NCBI RefSeq assembly: GCF_013304385.1
Contig: NZ_JAAITU010000035.1
Coordinates: 1-48,407, forward strand
Source of the DNA: Blautia glucerasea
Lineage (GTDB): Bacteria; Bacillota; Clostridia; Lachnospirales; Lachnospiraceae
Direction of reading: 5' to 3'
DNA length: 48,407 nucleotides
Shown here: positions 13,107 to 22,526 of the stretch, piece after piece
Position numbering within the stretch: the first letter of the stretch is position 1
Layout: the number at the start of each line of letters is the position of its first letter
Position numbers and translations under genes: made by a program
The notes under the pieces: generated by a model
What the model was told of the DNA's origin: nothing
The model's input: only the letters and a program-made list of their open reading frames with translations
The model's database searches: none

Positions 13107-15685
13107 AGGCTCATTTCCCCCCTTTTCTTTTTCGGTATTGGTTTCATCTGTATATTCAGCTCCTTCTCGTTTTTTTCTTCGCTTATATTTTTTTCGTTAT
13201 CCACTTTCTTATTGGATTCCAGAGGATTTTCCACATTTGGATGTCTTTCTTCCAAGTATTTTTCCACACGACTGATTGCATTTTGCACATAAGAATTTTC
13301 TCTAAATCCAGGAATCGAATTCAAAAATTCTTTCTGTATTTTTCCTTCAATCATCAGACTCTGCATTCCTTCATAATCACTTCCGTCTTTCAGATCAAAG
13401 CCAACACATTTCAGTCCATGCATACGTTCTGATGGGATTTTCTCATAAGCTTCCAAGGCTTCTGGTAATGTCAGGTCATAATGTACTTCACCCATTACAG
13501 GAAATTCAGCACATTCAGCCGCATAAAAACTGATACATGTAAGATCATTTTCATAATCCACATTTTCTATTTCTGGGACAATATCGAGTATTTTTTCTCT
13601 TTGTGCTGCAAAGTCTGGAAGTTCTGCAAATCCAAATCGATCCACGTAATATGCCTGCATATCCCCACCACGGTTTGTAATGATAACATCACTGACCGAC
13701 ATAGAATGTGCTTTATAATCTGCCGGTGGATTATCATTGAATATCGCGTACAAATCATCCAGCTTTTCATTTTCATGTAATCTGCCAGAATAGACACATT
13801 TATAATTGGCCGCATCGATTGTAATGCCATCTTCTTTGACCATTGCCATATTCATAAATAAATGTTGTTTTCCCGGTGTGCCTTCATCCACATGGTAAAT
13901 CGCATAGCGGTCACCATTACCTCTGAACATTTCTTCCTCTAGGGTATAATCAAACTTAAATGGATACAAAGCCCGATCAACTCTTTCCGAAATATCCGTT
14001 CCTTCTGCAATCGTATCTTCCAGCCAATCTTTGATATCTTCCCATGATTCAAACTGCAAATACCCAGCAATTTCATGTGTCCCATCCGGTGCCAGTACAA
14101 TATGTCCCGGTTTGCTTTCCCGATAATCATAGCGGTATCCGGCTGCTTCCAGTGCATCTACCAGAATGCCGTATTTTTCATGTAATTCTGTTTTCTGTTT
14201 TTCTTCAAGAATGATTTCCAGCTCTTCTGTAAGCTGATCAATCATTTCACCGGCTGTCTTGCGAATCACATCCATAGATGTTTTCATTTCCTTCATTTCC
14301 CGGCTGCTACTCCAACCCGCAATGTAAGGAAAACTATAGTCCGATGTATCCAAACCAAAGGAAGAGCACACACAGTAAGCAACGGATTCAGCTTCAACCT
14401 CTTTTGTCAGTCGGTCTTTTTCTAATCCAAGACTTTCCATGATCTCTCTGTCATGCAGTTTTGCATGGGCGGTTTCATGAATAGCTGTCTTTAAGGTCTG
14501 GCTTTCACTGAGTCCTTTTTTTATCACGATTTCCTTGTCTGCATTGTGATAATATCCATTGGCATTGCCATCGATCTCATCGAATCTTATCGGCACTGGG
14601 GATATTTTCTGAATAGCCTGCATGAAAGAATCAAAATCCTGTACAGCCGCAGTCAATAATTCCGGTGCCAGTGTCTGGATTGGTTCCCCGGATGTCTGAG
14701 CAATATCAAAGACGGTAACTGCTTTAAAATGCGGAACTGTAACTTCCACCTGTTCAGTCTTAGGTTTTCCATCGGTTCCCATGATCGGTCGCTGATTTTC
14801 ATCCAGAACCTCTTTTTCCTTCATTTTCTTATATGGTGCCGGTGCAATGATTGTAATTCCTTTTTCACCTTTCATGACCTGTCTCCCCATAGACTGCCAG
14901 TTTTTGTAGCTGGTAACAAGTGTGGCATCCGGTCGCTGCATAGCGATTAGCATTGTATTGTTAAAGGAATAATTGTGAAACTTTGCCATGGTTTTAAGAA
15001 ATTCCTTATATCGGTTACTTGTAAAAAGTTCTTCCACACCGGATTCCAGTGACTGCATAATGCTGTCCATATCTTTTCCCTGAACCGGTAATGGAATTGT
15101 TGCTGTCTGCACCGTTGGAATATCTCTTACGTTATCTTTTTCTTTTGTATCTGTTACTTCTTCATAGGGTGCGATGGCTTCTGTCACCATTCCTTTAGTT
15201 AAATCAATGTCTTCAACACGAGTTGAAAAACGGATCCTGGCATCTGGAAATTCTCCTTTATCTCGAAAGGAATAGTAATTTCCATTCCGTCCTGTAATGA
15301 TGTGATCAACCAATGAAATTCCCATCAATTCCCCTAATTCCTGCATTCTTGCTGTAGTCTGGATATCCGATGTAGATGGTGTCAGATTTCCGGACGGATG
15401 ATTATGAATGAGCATCATTGAATGAGCATTAGAAAGAATTGCACTCTTAAATATTTCTCTTGGATTAATCAATGCTTCATTCAGCGATCCTACAGATACG
15501 ATATTCATATTGATCGGTGTTAAATCTGCCTGTAAATTAACGATACAAAAGAGTTCCCGATCCATCTGAGAGAGAAATTCATTCATAACACGAATGGCTG
15601 CATCTGGATTATTCATTGGTTCTTTACTATAAAGTGGTGGCTGTTCCACCATACGAATTGCTACCTGTTCTAATTTATCTGCCAT
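13103..15685 (-). CDS. JAB (RadC-like) - ArdC-like - YodL multidomain protein
   Basis: An 860-residue protein starting at the ATG at 15685 with GGAGG 8 bases upstream. Domains in order: a RadC-type JAB domain with the metalloprotease-like motif H94-x-H96-x10-D107 (in IHNHPSGNLTPSTSD); an ArdC N-terminal-like DNA-binding region at about 205-290; a zinc-peptidase segment with HETAH at 403-407 and a following EAESVAY helix; and a YodL domain at about 593-692. ArdC-type proteins protect incoming DNA from restriction in other conjugative elements, so an anti-restriction role on entering DNA is a sound inference. The cluster with TTRAP and DUF4316 is typical of this element family. Confidence 0.78.
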   Translation of the reverse strand: MADKLEQVAIRMVEQPPLYSKEPMNNPDAAIRVMNEFLSQMDRELFCIVNLQADLTPINMNIVSVGSLNEALINPREIFKSAILSNAHSMMLIHNHPSGNLTPSTSDIQTTARMQELGELMGISLVDHIITGRNGNYYSFRDKGEFPDARIRFSTRVEDIDLTKGMVTEAIAPYEEVTDTKEKDNVRDIPTVQTATIPLPVQGKDMDSIMQSLESGVEELFTSNRYKEFLKTMAKFHNYSFNNTMLIAMQRPDATLVTSYKNWQSMGRQVMKGEKGITIIAPAPYKKMKEKEVLDENQRPIMGTDGKPKTEQVEVTVPHFKAVTVFDIAQTSGEPIQTLAPELLTAAVQDFDSFMQAIQKISPVPIRFDEIDGNANGYYHNADKEIVIKKGLSESQTLKTAIHETAHAKLHDREIMESLGLEKDRLTKEVEAESVAYCVCSSFGLDTSDYSFPYIAGWSSSREMKEMKTSMDVIRKTAGEMIDQLTEELEIILEEKQKTELHEKYGILVDALEAAGYRYDYRESKPGHIVLAPDGTHEIAGYLQFESWEDIKDWLEDTIAEGTDISERVDRALYPFKFDYTLEEEMFRGNGDRYAIYHVDEGTPGKQHLFMNMAMVKEDGITIDAANYKCVYSGRLHENEKLDDLYAIFNDNPPADYKAHSMSVSDVIITNRGGDMQAYYVDRFGFAELPDFAAQREKILDIVPEIENVDYENDLTCISFYAAECAEFPVMGEVHYDLTLPEALEAYEKIPSERMHGLKCVGFDLKDGSDYEGMQSLMIEGKIQKEFLNSIPGFRENSYVQNAISRVEKYLEERHPNVENPLESNKKVDNEKNISEEKNEKELNIQMKPIPKKKRGEMSL

Positions 15686-15842
15686 CAGCAACACCTCCGA
15701 TCGGCACATTTATAATAAATTCCTGATCATGTAACGTCTCGATTTGCTTCTTCAATTTTTCAAACGAAAATGTGTGTAATAATCTTTTTTGATACTGGCT
15801 GTATCTTAAGCTTGTATTTGTTTTAATGTTTTCTTTCGTCAT
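15675..15842 (-). CDS. Small hypothetical protein upstream of the JAB-ArdC gene
   Basis: A 55-residue protein starting at the ATG at 15842, preceded by AAGGAGCAGATT. It is basic and polar, with a helical stretch (SFEKLKKQIETLHDQEF), and ends with VPIGGVADGR. Its stop overlaps the start of the JAB-ArdC gene by 11 bases, and that overlap supplies the next ribosome binding site, so it is likely translated for coupling. I recognise no family. A terminator lies just upstream at 15858-15893. Confidence 0.55.
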   Translation of the reverse strand: MTKENIKTNTSLRYSQYQKRLLHTFSFEKLKKQIETLHDQEFIINVPIGGVADGR

Positions 15843-15857
15843 AATCTGCTCCTTTTC

Positions 15858-15893
15858 AAAAATGCCCCACGACATTTCTTTATGCCGCAGGGC
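15858..15893 (-). terminator. Terminator between the DUF5688 gene and the small protein
   Basis: Read on the minus strand, GCCCTGCGGCA pairs with TGTCGTGGGGC around an 8-base loop and is followed by ATTTTTG. It probably ends or attenuates the topB-DUF5688 transcript. Confidence 0.65.
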
Positions 15894-15925
15894 GTTTGCT
15901 CATTTAACGGTTTTCATGCTTGGTA

Positions 15926-16975
15926 TTAAAGTTCCATATCATGTTTCTTTGTTTTCGGTTTCTGATCTGGCTGTTCTTTTCCTGTTTTCTCTGTTTTTGC
16001 AGCCTGTGCTTCTTTTTCTTTCTGACGTTCTGTGAATCTGTCAGCTTTTTCAAAGACATGATCCTTTGTGTCAAAGTGATATACATCATTGGTAAGGCGT
16101 TCTGCAGGGGCTACCTGAGTGGCATTGACTTCTTTTACCATATCTCTTAACATTTCTGCATCCACTTGCCCGTCATCTGGCAAGACCAGCATTTCATGGA
16201 TGGATGATGGCAAAATGAAGAAATCATTTCCCAGAAGTTCCCCCATGTTATCCATGAATTCCGGATAAAAGATCACACCGGCTCCATCAATTCTTTCTGT
16301 ATTCGTAACAACAAAGAATGTCGGCATCTCGCTTGATTCCTGCAATGTTTCCTGCAGCATTTCACGTTCATCCGGTGTCAGCATGAGAATATTTTTCTGG
16401 TACATTTCATCTATCAATGCACCTATACTTGATACCTCCGGGGCCATGACACGCGGTGAACTTTTCATAGCATCTTCATGAAGCTGTTCTACAGAGATTC
16501 CATACTGTTCAAGCAGATCATTCTTGATAAACATGGAACTTAATCCATCCTGATCCTTGCCTACTACCACATGATAGGTAATTGCGAGGTCTTCCTTCAG
16601 CTGATGTGGCGCATTTTCGAGGACTTCCTTATTTGCTTCGGCTGATGATACACGGATAAACAGCTTGTCCTTCACGTCTTCATAATTTAAAATGGATTTC
16701 AGATCAACCTGTATCGGTGCCTCAATAACTATATCTGCAATCTTTCTGCATACAGTTTCCATTGTTACGCCAGGCTGTGCTTTATATGCTTCATACAGCT
16801 GATTAAGATTGATCGTCGGGGTAAGCATCTCACCTTCTTTTCTCACCATCAGTCCCGTATAGGCACGGTTCAGTTTCTGACACTCCATCGTTGATACTTC
16901 TGCATTCTCATAATCCTTTGGTAAAAAGAGTCTGATATTGTCCTTTACTTCATTTACAAATTCATTAAAATTCAT
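15926..16975 (-). CDS. DUF5688-family mobile-element protein
   Basis: A 349-residue soluble protein with GAGGAGG before the ATG. Residues 1-300 fit the DUF5688 family found beside topoisomerase III in clostridial conjugative elements: LNLNQLYEAYK-like helix near residue 55, then a beta-rich core with FIRVSSAEANKEVLEN and MPTFFVVTNTERIDGAGVIF. The last 40 residues are a charged K/E/Q-rich tail. No catalytic residues are evident. It follows topB by 28 bases and likely shares its transcript. The function is unknown. Confidence 0.7.
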   Translation of the reverse strand: MNFNEFVNEVKDNIRLFLPKDYENAEVSTMECQKLNRAYTGLMVRKEGEMLTPTINLNQLYEAYKAQPGVTMETVCRKIADIVIEAPIQVDLKSILNYEDVKDKLFIRVSSAEANKEVLENAPHQLKEDLAITYHVVVGKDQDGLSSMFIKNDLLEQYGISVEQLHEDAMKSSPRVMAPEVSSIGALIDEMYQKNILMLTPDEREMLQETLQESSEMPTFFVVTNTERIDGAGVIFYPEFMDNMGELLGNDFFILPSSIHEMLVLPDDGQVDAEMLRDMVKEVNATQVAPAERLTNDVYHFDTKDHVFEKADRFTERQKEKEAQAAKTEKTGKEQPDQKPKTKKHDMEL

Positions 16976-17003
16976 TCTTCGTTTCCTCCTCTAATCTGTT
17001 TTC

Positions 17004-19115
17004 TTATTTCTTTTTGCTTTTGTTTTTTTGTTTCTTTTTGGGAAATGATAAAGAAAAATTCACCTTTCCGGTTTCATCTGTATCCATATGGAGATCTGCC
17101 TCAAAGTACATATTTTTCTTTCTGGAATACAGGTCTTTCACATGCACACTTCCGTTTTTCAGAAGTTCTGCAGCCATCTTTTTATCCATGGTTTTTTCCA
17201 TGCTCTGCAGATAGCGGTTATCTTTCCAGAGCGCAAAGTGACAATCATGGTTGCTGCAATAGAAGTTGGGTTTGCTTTCATATACCAGGCTTCCACATAC
17301 CGGACAGGTTCCAATGCTTTCTCTGGTCTGAAATCTTCTTGTTTCTTCTTCGGAAATCGCATCGCATCCATTCAGCATCATGGTCAGCATGTTTTTGATC
17401 CCAGTCATAAACTGTTCCGGTGCAATCTCTCCATGCTCCATCAAAAGCAACTGATTTTCCCATTCTGCAGTCATACCTGCAGATTTCAGGAAGTCTGGCA
17501 GGATCTCCACAAGGACTTTTCCATCATCTGTTGGAAGAATCTGTTTTCCTTTTCGGGTGGCATACTGGGAATAGATCAGTTTTTCGATGATACCGGCTCT
17601 TGTTGCCGGTGTTCCTAATCCTTTCTTTTCTGTGTCTTCATCGAATTCCTTATTTCCAGCAGTTTCCATTGCCGCAAGGAGCGTATCTTCACTGTATGGT
17701 TTTGGTGGTGACGTGAAATGTTCTGTCTTTTCTGCAGCTACAGCATAGAAAGTCTGCCCCTGGATTACTTTCGGCATCCGATCTTTCATTTCCTGATCTG
17801 GATCTGCGATTGCCATGCGGTCCTTATTTTTGAAGCAGTTTTCAAAGAGTTTCCATCCATCCTGCAGGACAATTTTTCCTTTTGACTTGAAGATTTCTCC
17901 CTGGCATTCCACCTCAATCTCTGTTTCCTGGTAAATGTGATCCTTACTCATTGCCATGACCGTATGAACTGCGATCAGAAACAGAATCTTTTCTTCCCAA
18001 GATTTCAGTTCACCCAGATGACAGGATGCAAGCTCCATCGTTGGGATGATTGCATGGTGATCTGTCACTTTACTGTTATTCATGACTTTCTTCACATCTG
18101 GCTGCTCCGGCTGATCAAACGGACCTGTCAGTTGATATTTCTCATAAATCTGACGGACCACATTTCTTGCGGTCTGCTCCATATCTTCGGTCAGATACTG
18201 GCTGTCCGTCCTTGGATAAGTGATCAGTTTCTTTTCGTACAGGCTCTGGGCGGTATCCAGTGTCTGTTTAGCTGTCATTCCATAGATACGGTTTGCTTCT
18301 CTCTGCAGCGTGGTCAGGTCATAAAGCTTTGGTGCTTTTACTTTCTTTTCTGTTTCTTTTACTGCGCTGATACTAGCTTCACTTCCCTGGCATCTGCTTC
18401 TTAACTGTTCTGCCTTATCCGAATCAAAGATTTTTGGCTTTATAGCCGGAATTCCATCACAATCGAGTTCCACATCGAAATACTTTTCTTTCTGGAAATT
18501 GCTGATCTGTCCGGCACGTTCCACCAACATGGCAAGTGTCGGTGTCTGAACCCTTCCAACTGTCAGCTTTTTGAAGTACTTTGTGGTGTAAGCTCTTGTT
18601 GCATTCATTCCTACCAGCCAGTCAGCCTGAGAACGGCATACAGCAGCTTCGGCCAGATGTCGGTATTCCTCCGCGGATCTCAGATGCTGCATTCCATCAA
18701 GGATTGCGGAATCTTCCAGAGAACTGATCCATAATCGTTTCACCGGCTTTTTACTTCCAGACAAGTCATAGACATGTTTGAAGATCAATTCTCCTTCACG
18801 TCCGGCATCACAGGCATTTACGACGTATTCAATTTCCGGACTGTTGAGCAGTCTTTTTAAGATATAGAACTGATCTTTCTTATCTTCTGAGACTGTAACT
18901 TTCCAGTCTTTCGGGATGATCGGGAGATCTTCATATCTCCACTGGTTAAATTTTTCATCGTAGGCATCTGGAGAAACATATTCTGCCAGATGTCCGAAAC
19001 ACCAGCTGACCATACAGTCGGTTCCTCTTAAATATCCGTCTTCTCGTTTCTGTGCTCCAATCACCTCTGCGATTGCTCTTGATACACTTGGTTTTTCTGC
19101 AATTACTAAATACAT
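17004..19115 (-). CDS. topB: DNA topoisomerase III (type IA)
   Basis: A 703-residue protein. The N-terminal Toprim domain shows the acidic motifs (IAEKPS near residue 5, NACDAGREGELIF at 100-112). The active-site tyrosine is about Y300 in LITYPRTDSQYL. A C-terminal zinc-ribbon-like segment (CPVCG, then CSNHDCHF) is near residue 615. It relaxes or decatenates single-strand-containing DNA and may resolve intermediates during transfer and re-circularization; it is a standard gene of Tn1549-like elements. GGAGG lies before the ATG. The 42-bp box copy at 19128-19169 abuts this ribosome binding site. Confidence 0.95.
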   Translation of the reverse strand: MYLVIAEKPSVSRAIAEVIGAQKREDGYLRGTDCMVSWCFGHLAEYVSPDAYDEKFNQWRYEDLPIIPKDWKVTVSEDKKDQFYILKRLLNSPEIEYVVNACDAGREGELIFKHVYDLSGSKKPVKRLWISSLEDSAILDGMQHLRSAEEYRHLAEAAVCRSQADWLVGMNATRAYTTKYFKKLTVGRVQTPTLAMLVERAGQISNFQKEKYFDVELDCDGIPAIKPKIFDSDKAEQLRSRCQGSEASISAVKETEKKVKAPKLYDLTTLQREANRIYGMTAKQTLDTAQSLYEKKLITYPRTDSQYLTEDMEQTARNVVRQIYEKYQLTGPFDQPEQPDVKKVMNNSKVTDHHAIIPTMELASCHLGELKSWEEKILFLIAVHTVMAMSKDHIYQETEIEVECQGEIFKSKGKIVLQDGWKLFENCFKNKDRMAIADPDQEMKDRMPKVIQGQTFYAVAAEKTEHFTSPPKPYSEDTLLAAMETAGNKEFDEDTEKKGLGTPATRAGIIEKLIYSQYATRKGKQILPTDDGKVLVEILPDFLKSAGMTAEWENQLLLMEHGEIAPEQFMTGIKNMLTMMLNGCDAISEEETRRFQTRESIGTCPVCGSLVYESKPNFYCSNHDCHFALWKDNRYLQSMEKTMDKKMAAELLKNGSVHVKDLYSRKKNMYFEADLHMDTDETGKVNFSLSFPKKKQKNKSKKK

Positions 19116-19127
19116 GATGTATTACCT

Positions 19128-19169
19128 CCTTCATATAACGAAACGGAGAGAGCATGTTTTACAGCCCCC
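19128..19169 (-). promoter_or_regulatory. 42-bp box, copy 4 (divergent), directly before topB
   Basis: On the minus strand it matches the other copies at CTGTAAAACA, GCTCT and CGTTTCGTTATAT and differs between. The CGTTATAT part (19140-19133) is followed at once by the topB ribosome binding site GAAGGAGG. A promoter start 6-8 bases after it would fall inside that site, which is a difficulty for the promoter reading of this copy. Confidence 0.5.
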
Positions 19170-19187
19170 TCCGCTAAAAAAGTTTAT

Positions 19188-19922
19188 TTATTTTTCGTTT
19201 TCTTCAAAATCTTCGTCTTCAGACTCTTCCTCATCCGGAATTTCTTCCAGTCCACCTGTTTCCAAACCTTCCGGCTGATCATCCTCATCTTCCTCTTTTT
19301 TTGGCTTATAGATCTTGAAATAGTAGTATGCTGCCACACCGCCAAGGGCCAGGATCAGGATTGTTGCCATTGCACCCATATTGGTTTTTGTAGATGCTGT
19401 TTTCTCCGGATCAACAGTAGCTTCCTTGTCTACATCCTCATTATTTGTTTCATCCAGCACTACCTTTGATGTATCCGGCTGTGGTGTTACGACAGTAGCA
19501 GTGCTGTCTTTATCCAGAAATTCAGACAGATCATTCTCGTCAATCTGGGATAACATATAGACATTCTGTGATGTGGCACTGCGGTCGATCACGATATAGA
19601 AAGTATTGTTATTCTTCGTTGTAACCGTAAGAAATTCCTTTGTGGAATCATCGGTAATGTCATCCTTGACTTCACCATTGCCAGGTGTCGTAAATGCAGT
19701 TCCCTTGTCTGTTCTATCTTCCGGTAACACCTCATTTGTACTTGCCGCCTCATCCTTTTTCTCTTCTTTGTCTGTTGACTGTTCTGTCTGAGTTGCCTCT
19801 ACTTTAGATGCCTCCGCTGATTCATCCACATAGGCAAATGCTGTGGTGGATGCAGTAAAAAGCATCATGACGCCCAACAGCAGTCCTGCCATTTTCTTAT
19901 TCATTTTCTTCCATTTCACCAT
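19188..19922 (-). CDS. DUF4366 / CD1107-type membrane protein
   Basis: A 244-residue protein from the ATG at 19922 (AAGGAGG upstream). It has an N-terminal signal-like hydrophobic segment (MAGLLLGVMMLFTASTTAFA, residues 11-30 from this start), an acidic low-complexity outer region, a conserved central beta domain (TVTTKNNNTFYIVIDRS), one transmembrane helix near residues 184-206 and a very acidic cytoplasmic tail. This layout is that of the CD1107 mobile-element family found between DUF4315 and topB. It is probably a T4SS-associated envelope protein; the exact role is unknown. It overlaps the DUF4315 gene by 26 bases. Confidence 0.75.
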   Translation of the reverse strand: MVKWKKMNKKMAGLLLGVMMLFTASTTAFAYVDESAEASKVEATQTEQSTDKEEKKDEAASTNEVLPEDRTDKGTAFTTPGNGEVKDDITDDSTKEFLTVTTKNNNTFYIVIDRSATSQNVYMLSQIDENDLSEFLDKDSTATVVTPQPDTSKVVLDETNNEDVDKEATVDPEKTASTKTNMGAMATILILALGGVAAYYYFKIYKPKKEEDEDDQPEGLETGGLEEIPDEEESEDEDFEENEK

Positions 19923-20205
19923 TCTGATATTCCTCCTTATTTTCTTCTGTGAATACAAAGGAGCCTGAACCTTCATCGTCAGACTCCCTGCTTACCTGAA
20001 ATTTAACTTTTCCACTCTGGATACCATCCAAAAGATCATATAACTGATCATTATCCATCTTCATACCACGGATGCACCTGATCATCTCATTGTCCTCTTC
20101 CTGCTTTAATGCAGCCTGGACACCCCTAAGATATTGCTGCAGATCCGCGATCTTTTTCTCTGTCTTGGCAATCTCATCCAGATATTTTTTAATCTTTTTA
20201 TTCAA
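19897..20205 (-). CDS. DUF4315-family protein
   Basis: A 102-residue protein with a probable TTG start at 20205 and a weak GGGAAG site before it. Residues 1-40 form a coiled coil (LDEIAKTEKKIADLQQYLRG), typical of DUF4315. The C-terminal half is acidic (QLYDLLDGIQSGKVKFQVSR and beyond). It lies between the NlpC/P60 protein and the DUF4366 protein, as in Tn1549-like elements, and overlaps the latter. The function is unknown; it probably works with the neighbouring envelope proteins. Confidence 0.75.
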   Translation of the reverse strand: MNKKIKKYLDEIAKTEKKIADLQQYLRGVQAALKQEEDNEMIRCIRGMKMDNDQLYDLLDGIQSGKVKFQVSRESDDEGSGSFVFTEENKEEYQNGEMEENE

Positions 20206-20231
20206 ACTTTCACTTCCCTTCGTTCACCCCT

Positions 20232-22520
20232 TTATGGCAGTCTTCCAAAGCACATGAAATGTTGCTGCCAGTAGGATGTGCTGATATTTGAGTAATGGAT
20301 CGGATCCCCGCAATGGATCATCATATTGTTGCCGACATAGATACCCACATGGCTTGCACCGGATGTGTTATATGTTCCCTGGAAGAAGATCAAATCTCCT
20401 GGTTTTGCTTCTCCCGGTGATACATAAGTACATACGCCTCTTAATCCATCCGCGGTCAATCGTCCATAGTTCCAGCCATTACCACAGTGGTTAATGACAT
20501 AGGATACGAAACCTGAGCAATCAAATCCGGACGGAGAGTAGCCACCCCATACATAAGGTACTCCCAGATATTTTTCTGCTTCCCGAATCATCCGGGCAAA
20601 TTCTTCATCCTGCAGTGCTTCCGGTGGAATCTCATAACTCATTCCATTACCGCCTGATCCACTGGTCACATTGTTTACATCCCACAGATAATTTCTGTTT
20701 CCATAGGTCGTATTTAATGCATTATAGATGATCAGCTGCTCCGCATTCAGATTGGCTCTTGCCACAGCGTCAAAGCTTCCATTTGTCAGTGTCACATATA
20801 GAATCTTCTTAGTGCTTGTACTGGTAACCGTTACTTCCTGACTGCCATTGTCATCTGCGATATAGGCTTCCCAGGTCTGATGTCCATGAGCAGAAGCGGC
20901 AGCATGGTTATCATAGTAAACGTCAAACTGCACACCATATCGTGCAAAGGCTCCGGTATCCTCAACTGTGTATTCCACACCATTCATTACTACCTTAGTG
21001 CCAATCGGCACAAATGGATTGGAAGCATCTACAGCAATGGTATGGTTTGCAGTTGGATATGCCCCACTGGCAGTTGGACCTCCGGACCATACACCACAAC
21101 AGATTCGACAGTTACAATATCCGCTGGTCACTACCTGTCCTAATGATTCTCCGACTCGAACATTTCTGGTTTCTGTCACCGTTTCTGTTCGACCTTCTGT
21201 ATTCAGATGATATTGTGCTTCAAAAAGAGATTGCAGCTCGTTTTCAACATCTGAGTACGTCCAGTCCCCGTATTTTGCGGTAAGATACGAGATAAGATGG
21301 TATGGATTATGACCAATCTCAGCAATGTTGTACTGATACTCGTCATAATTTGGATGTCTGCGTTCCATCTCATTGATCTGCTGATTCAAAGCACTTTCCA
21401 AAGCAGCATATCTGTTTTCGGCAGCATAAATATCCTCGTCCGAACTTGGATACGTTGTAATACCGATCACAGATCCAGCTCCCTCGATAGAAGCACTGCA
21501 GCTTCCCAGAGATACTGAAATGACTAGAAAAAGAAGCGCAAAAATACCGATGCCTGCGAACATGGCACGATTACGCTTTATGATCTCTTTCAAGGCGATC
21601 TTTGCTTTTACCGTCATGTTCTCGACACCGGCAATGGTTGTTGCCCCACCCAGACTGCCAGCGGATTTTCCGGCTCTGGCTGCCCGGTATGCATCCTTAT
21701 ATCGTTTTTTCTGAAAGAAGCGGTTATAGAAATGTCTCTTTTGCTCAGCGTTCTTTACCGTTTCTGCATGTTTGACTCCTTCCATACTTTCTGCAGAACC
21801 AAATTTCAGTTTCTTTTCTACGGTAGCCTCACGATAACCTCTGCGATGGGTTTTCACGTTCGTTCGTTTGCTTCGGATCTGAGCATGACGCAGACCACGT
21901 AACGCAGCTTCTGTTTCACGCTCTGCAAGTCTGGCACTTTCCACACCTGCATTTTCATTTGCTTCTTCCTCTTCGGAAGAGACTGCTTTCATACCAGATA
22001 TAACAGCTTGTGTGGCAATGTATTTCCCGGCTGTCCCTCCCGGTTTCATGCCAGCACCTTTCACCATCTGATTTCCTTCATCATCAAAGGATAATCTTCC
22101 GGCTTTTGCCTGTTCTTTGGTCATCTGTTTTTGCAGCTGTTTCTTCCGAATGGATTTCTTTTGGCTGTTCAGAGTGTTGTCATCATCCGGGATTTTTTCA
22201 TGGCGATGCAGTTTCTTTCGATATCCGGATACTTTTTCTTCCGGTGTAACTTCAACTGTATTCTCAACAGCTTCCTGCCGGACAGAAGATTTCCGGATCT
22301 TTTCCATCTGCAGTCGTTTACCTTTTCCCGATTTTGAATCTTCATTCTCAGCCTTTTTCCGTTCCCGTTCAGGAACAAATTCTTCTTTATTTTCCGGTCG
22401 TCCTCGGCTCCTGTGACTGATGTCTTTTACACTACCATCACGGAGATTTTCTTCTGTCAGACCATCTCTGGTCATCTTTGCGACCTTTTTATCTTTGCCT
22501 TTAAATTCTTTTCCGGCTAT
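20232..22520 (-). CDS. CD1108-type 3D / NlpC-P60 cell-wall hydrolase, probable AUA start
   Basis: The first ATG is at 22475, but the frame continues upstream for 15 sensible codons (AGKEFKGKDKKVAKM) to an ATA at 22520, 9 bases after GGAGG. A TGA lies two codons before it. From the ATA the protein has 762 residues. It has a basic N-terminal region of about 320 residues, one membrane segment (FAGIGIFALLFLVISVSLG), a 3D-type domain (CNCRICCGVWSGG, then IAVDASNPFVPIGTKV) and a C-terminal NlpC/P60 peptidase with catalytic Cys in FDCSGFV and His in ASHVGIYVG. It should cut peptidoglycan to let the transfer channel through. It is the VirB1-like counterpart of this T4SS. Confidence 0.88.
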   Translation of the reverse strand: MAGKEFKGKDKKVAKMTRDGLTEENLRDGSVKDISHRSRGRPENKEEFVPERERKKAENEDSKSGKGKRLQMEKIRKSSVRQEAVENTVEVTPEEKVSGYRKKLHRHEKIPDDDNTLNSQKKSIRKKQLQKQMTKEQAKAGRLSFDDEGNQMVKGAGMKPGGTAGKYIATQAVISGMKAVSSEEEEANENAGVESARLAERETEAALRGLRHAQIRSKRTNVKTHRRGYREATVEKKLKFGSAESMEGVKHAETVKNAEQKRHFYNRFFQKKRYKDAYRAARAGKSAGSLGGATTIAGVENMTVKAKIALKEIIKRNRAMFAGIGIFALLFLVISVSLGSCSASIEGAGSVIGITTYPSSDEDIYAAENRYAALESALNQQINEMERRHPNYDEYQYNIAEIGHNPYHLISYLTAKYGDWTYSDVENELQSLFEAQYHLNTEGRTETVTETRNVRVGESLGQVVTSGYCNCRICCGVWSGGPTASGAYPTANHTIAVDASNPFVPIGTKVVMNGVEYTVEDTGAFARYGVQFDVYYDNHAAASAHGHQTWEAYIADDNGSQEVTVTSTSTKKILYVTLTNGSFDAVARANLNAEQLIIYNALNTTYGNRNYLWDVNNVTSGSGGNGMSYEIPPEALQDEEFARMIREAEKYLGVPYVWGGYSPSGFDCSGFVSYVINHCGNGWNYGRLTADGLRGVCTYVSPGEAKPGDLIFFQGTYNTSGASHVGIYVGNNMMIHCGDPIHYSNISTSYWQQHFMCFGRLP

Positions 22521-22526
22521 AGGTCA

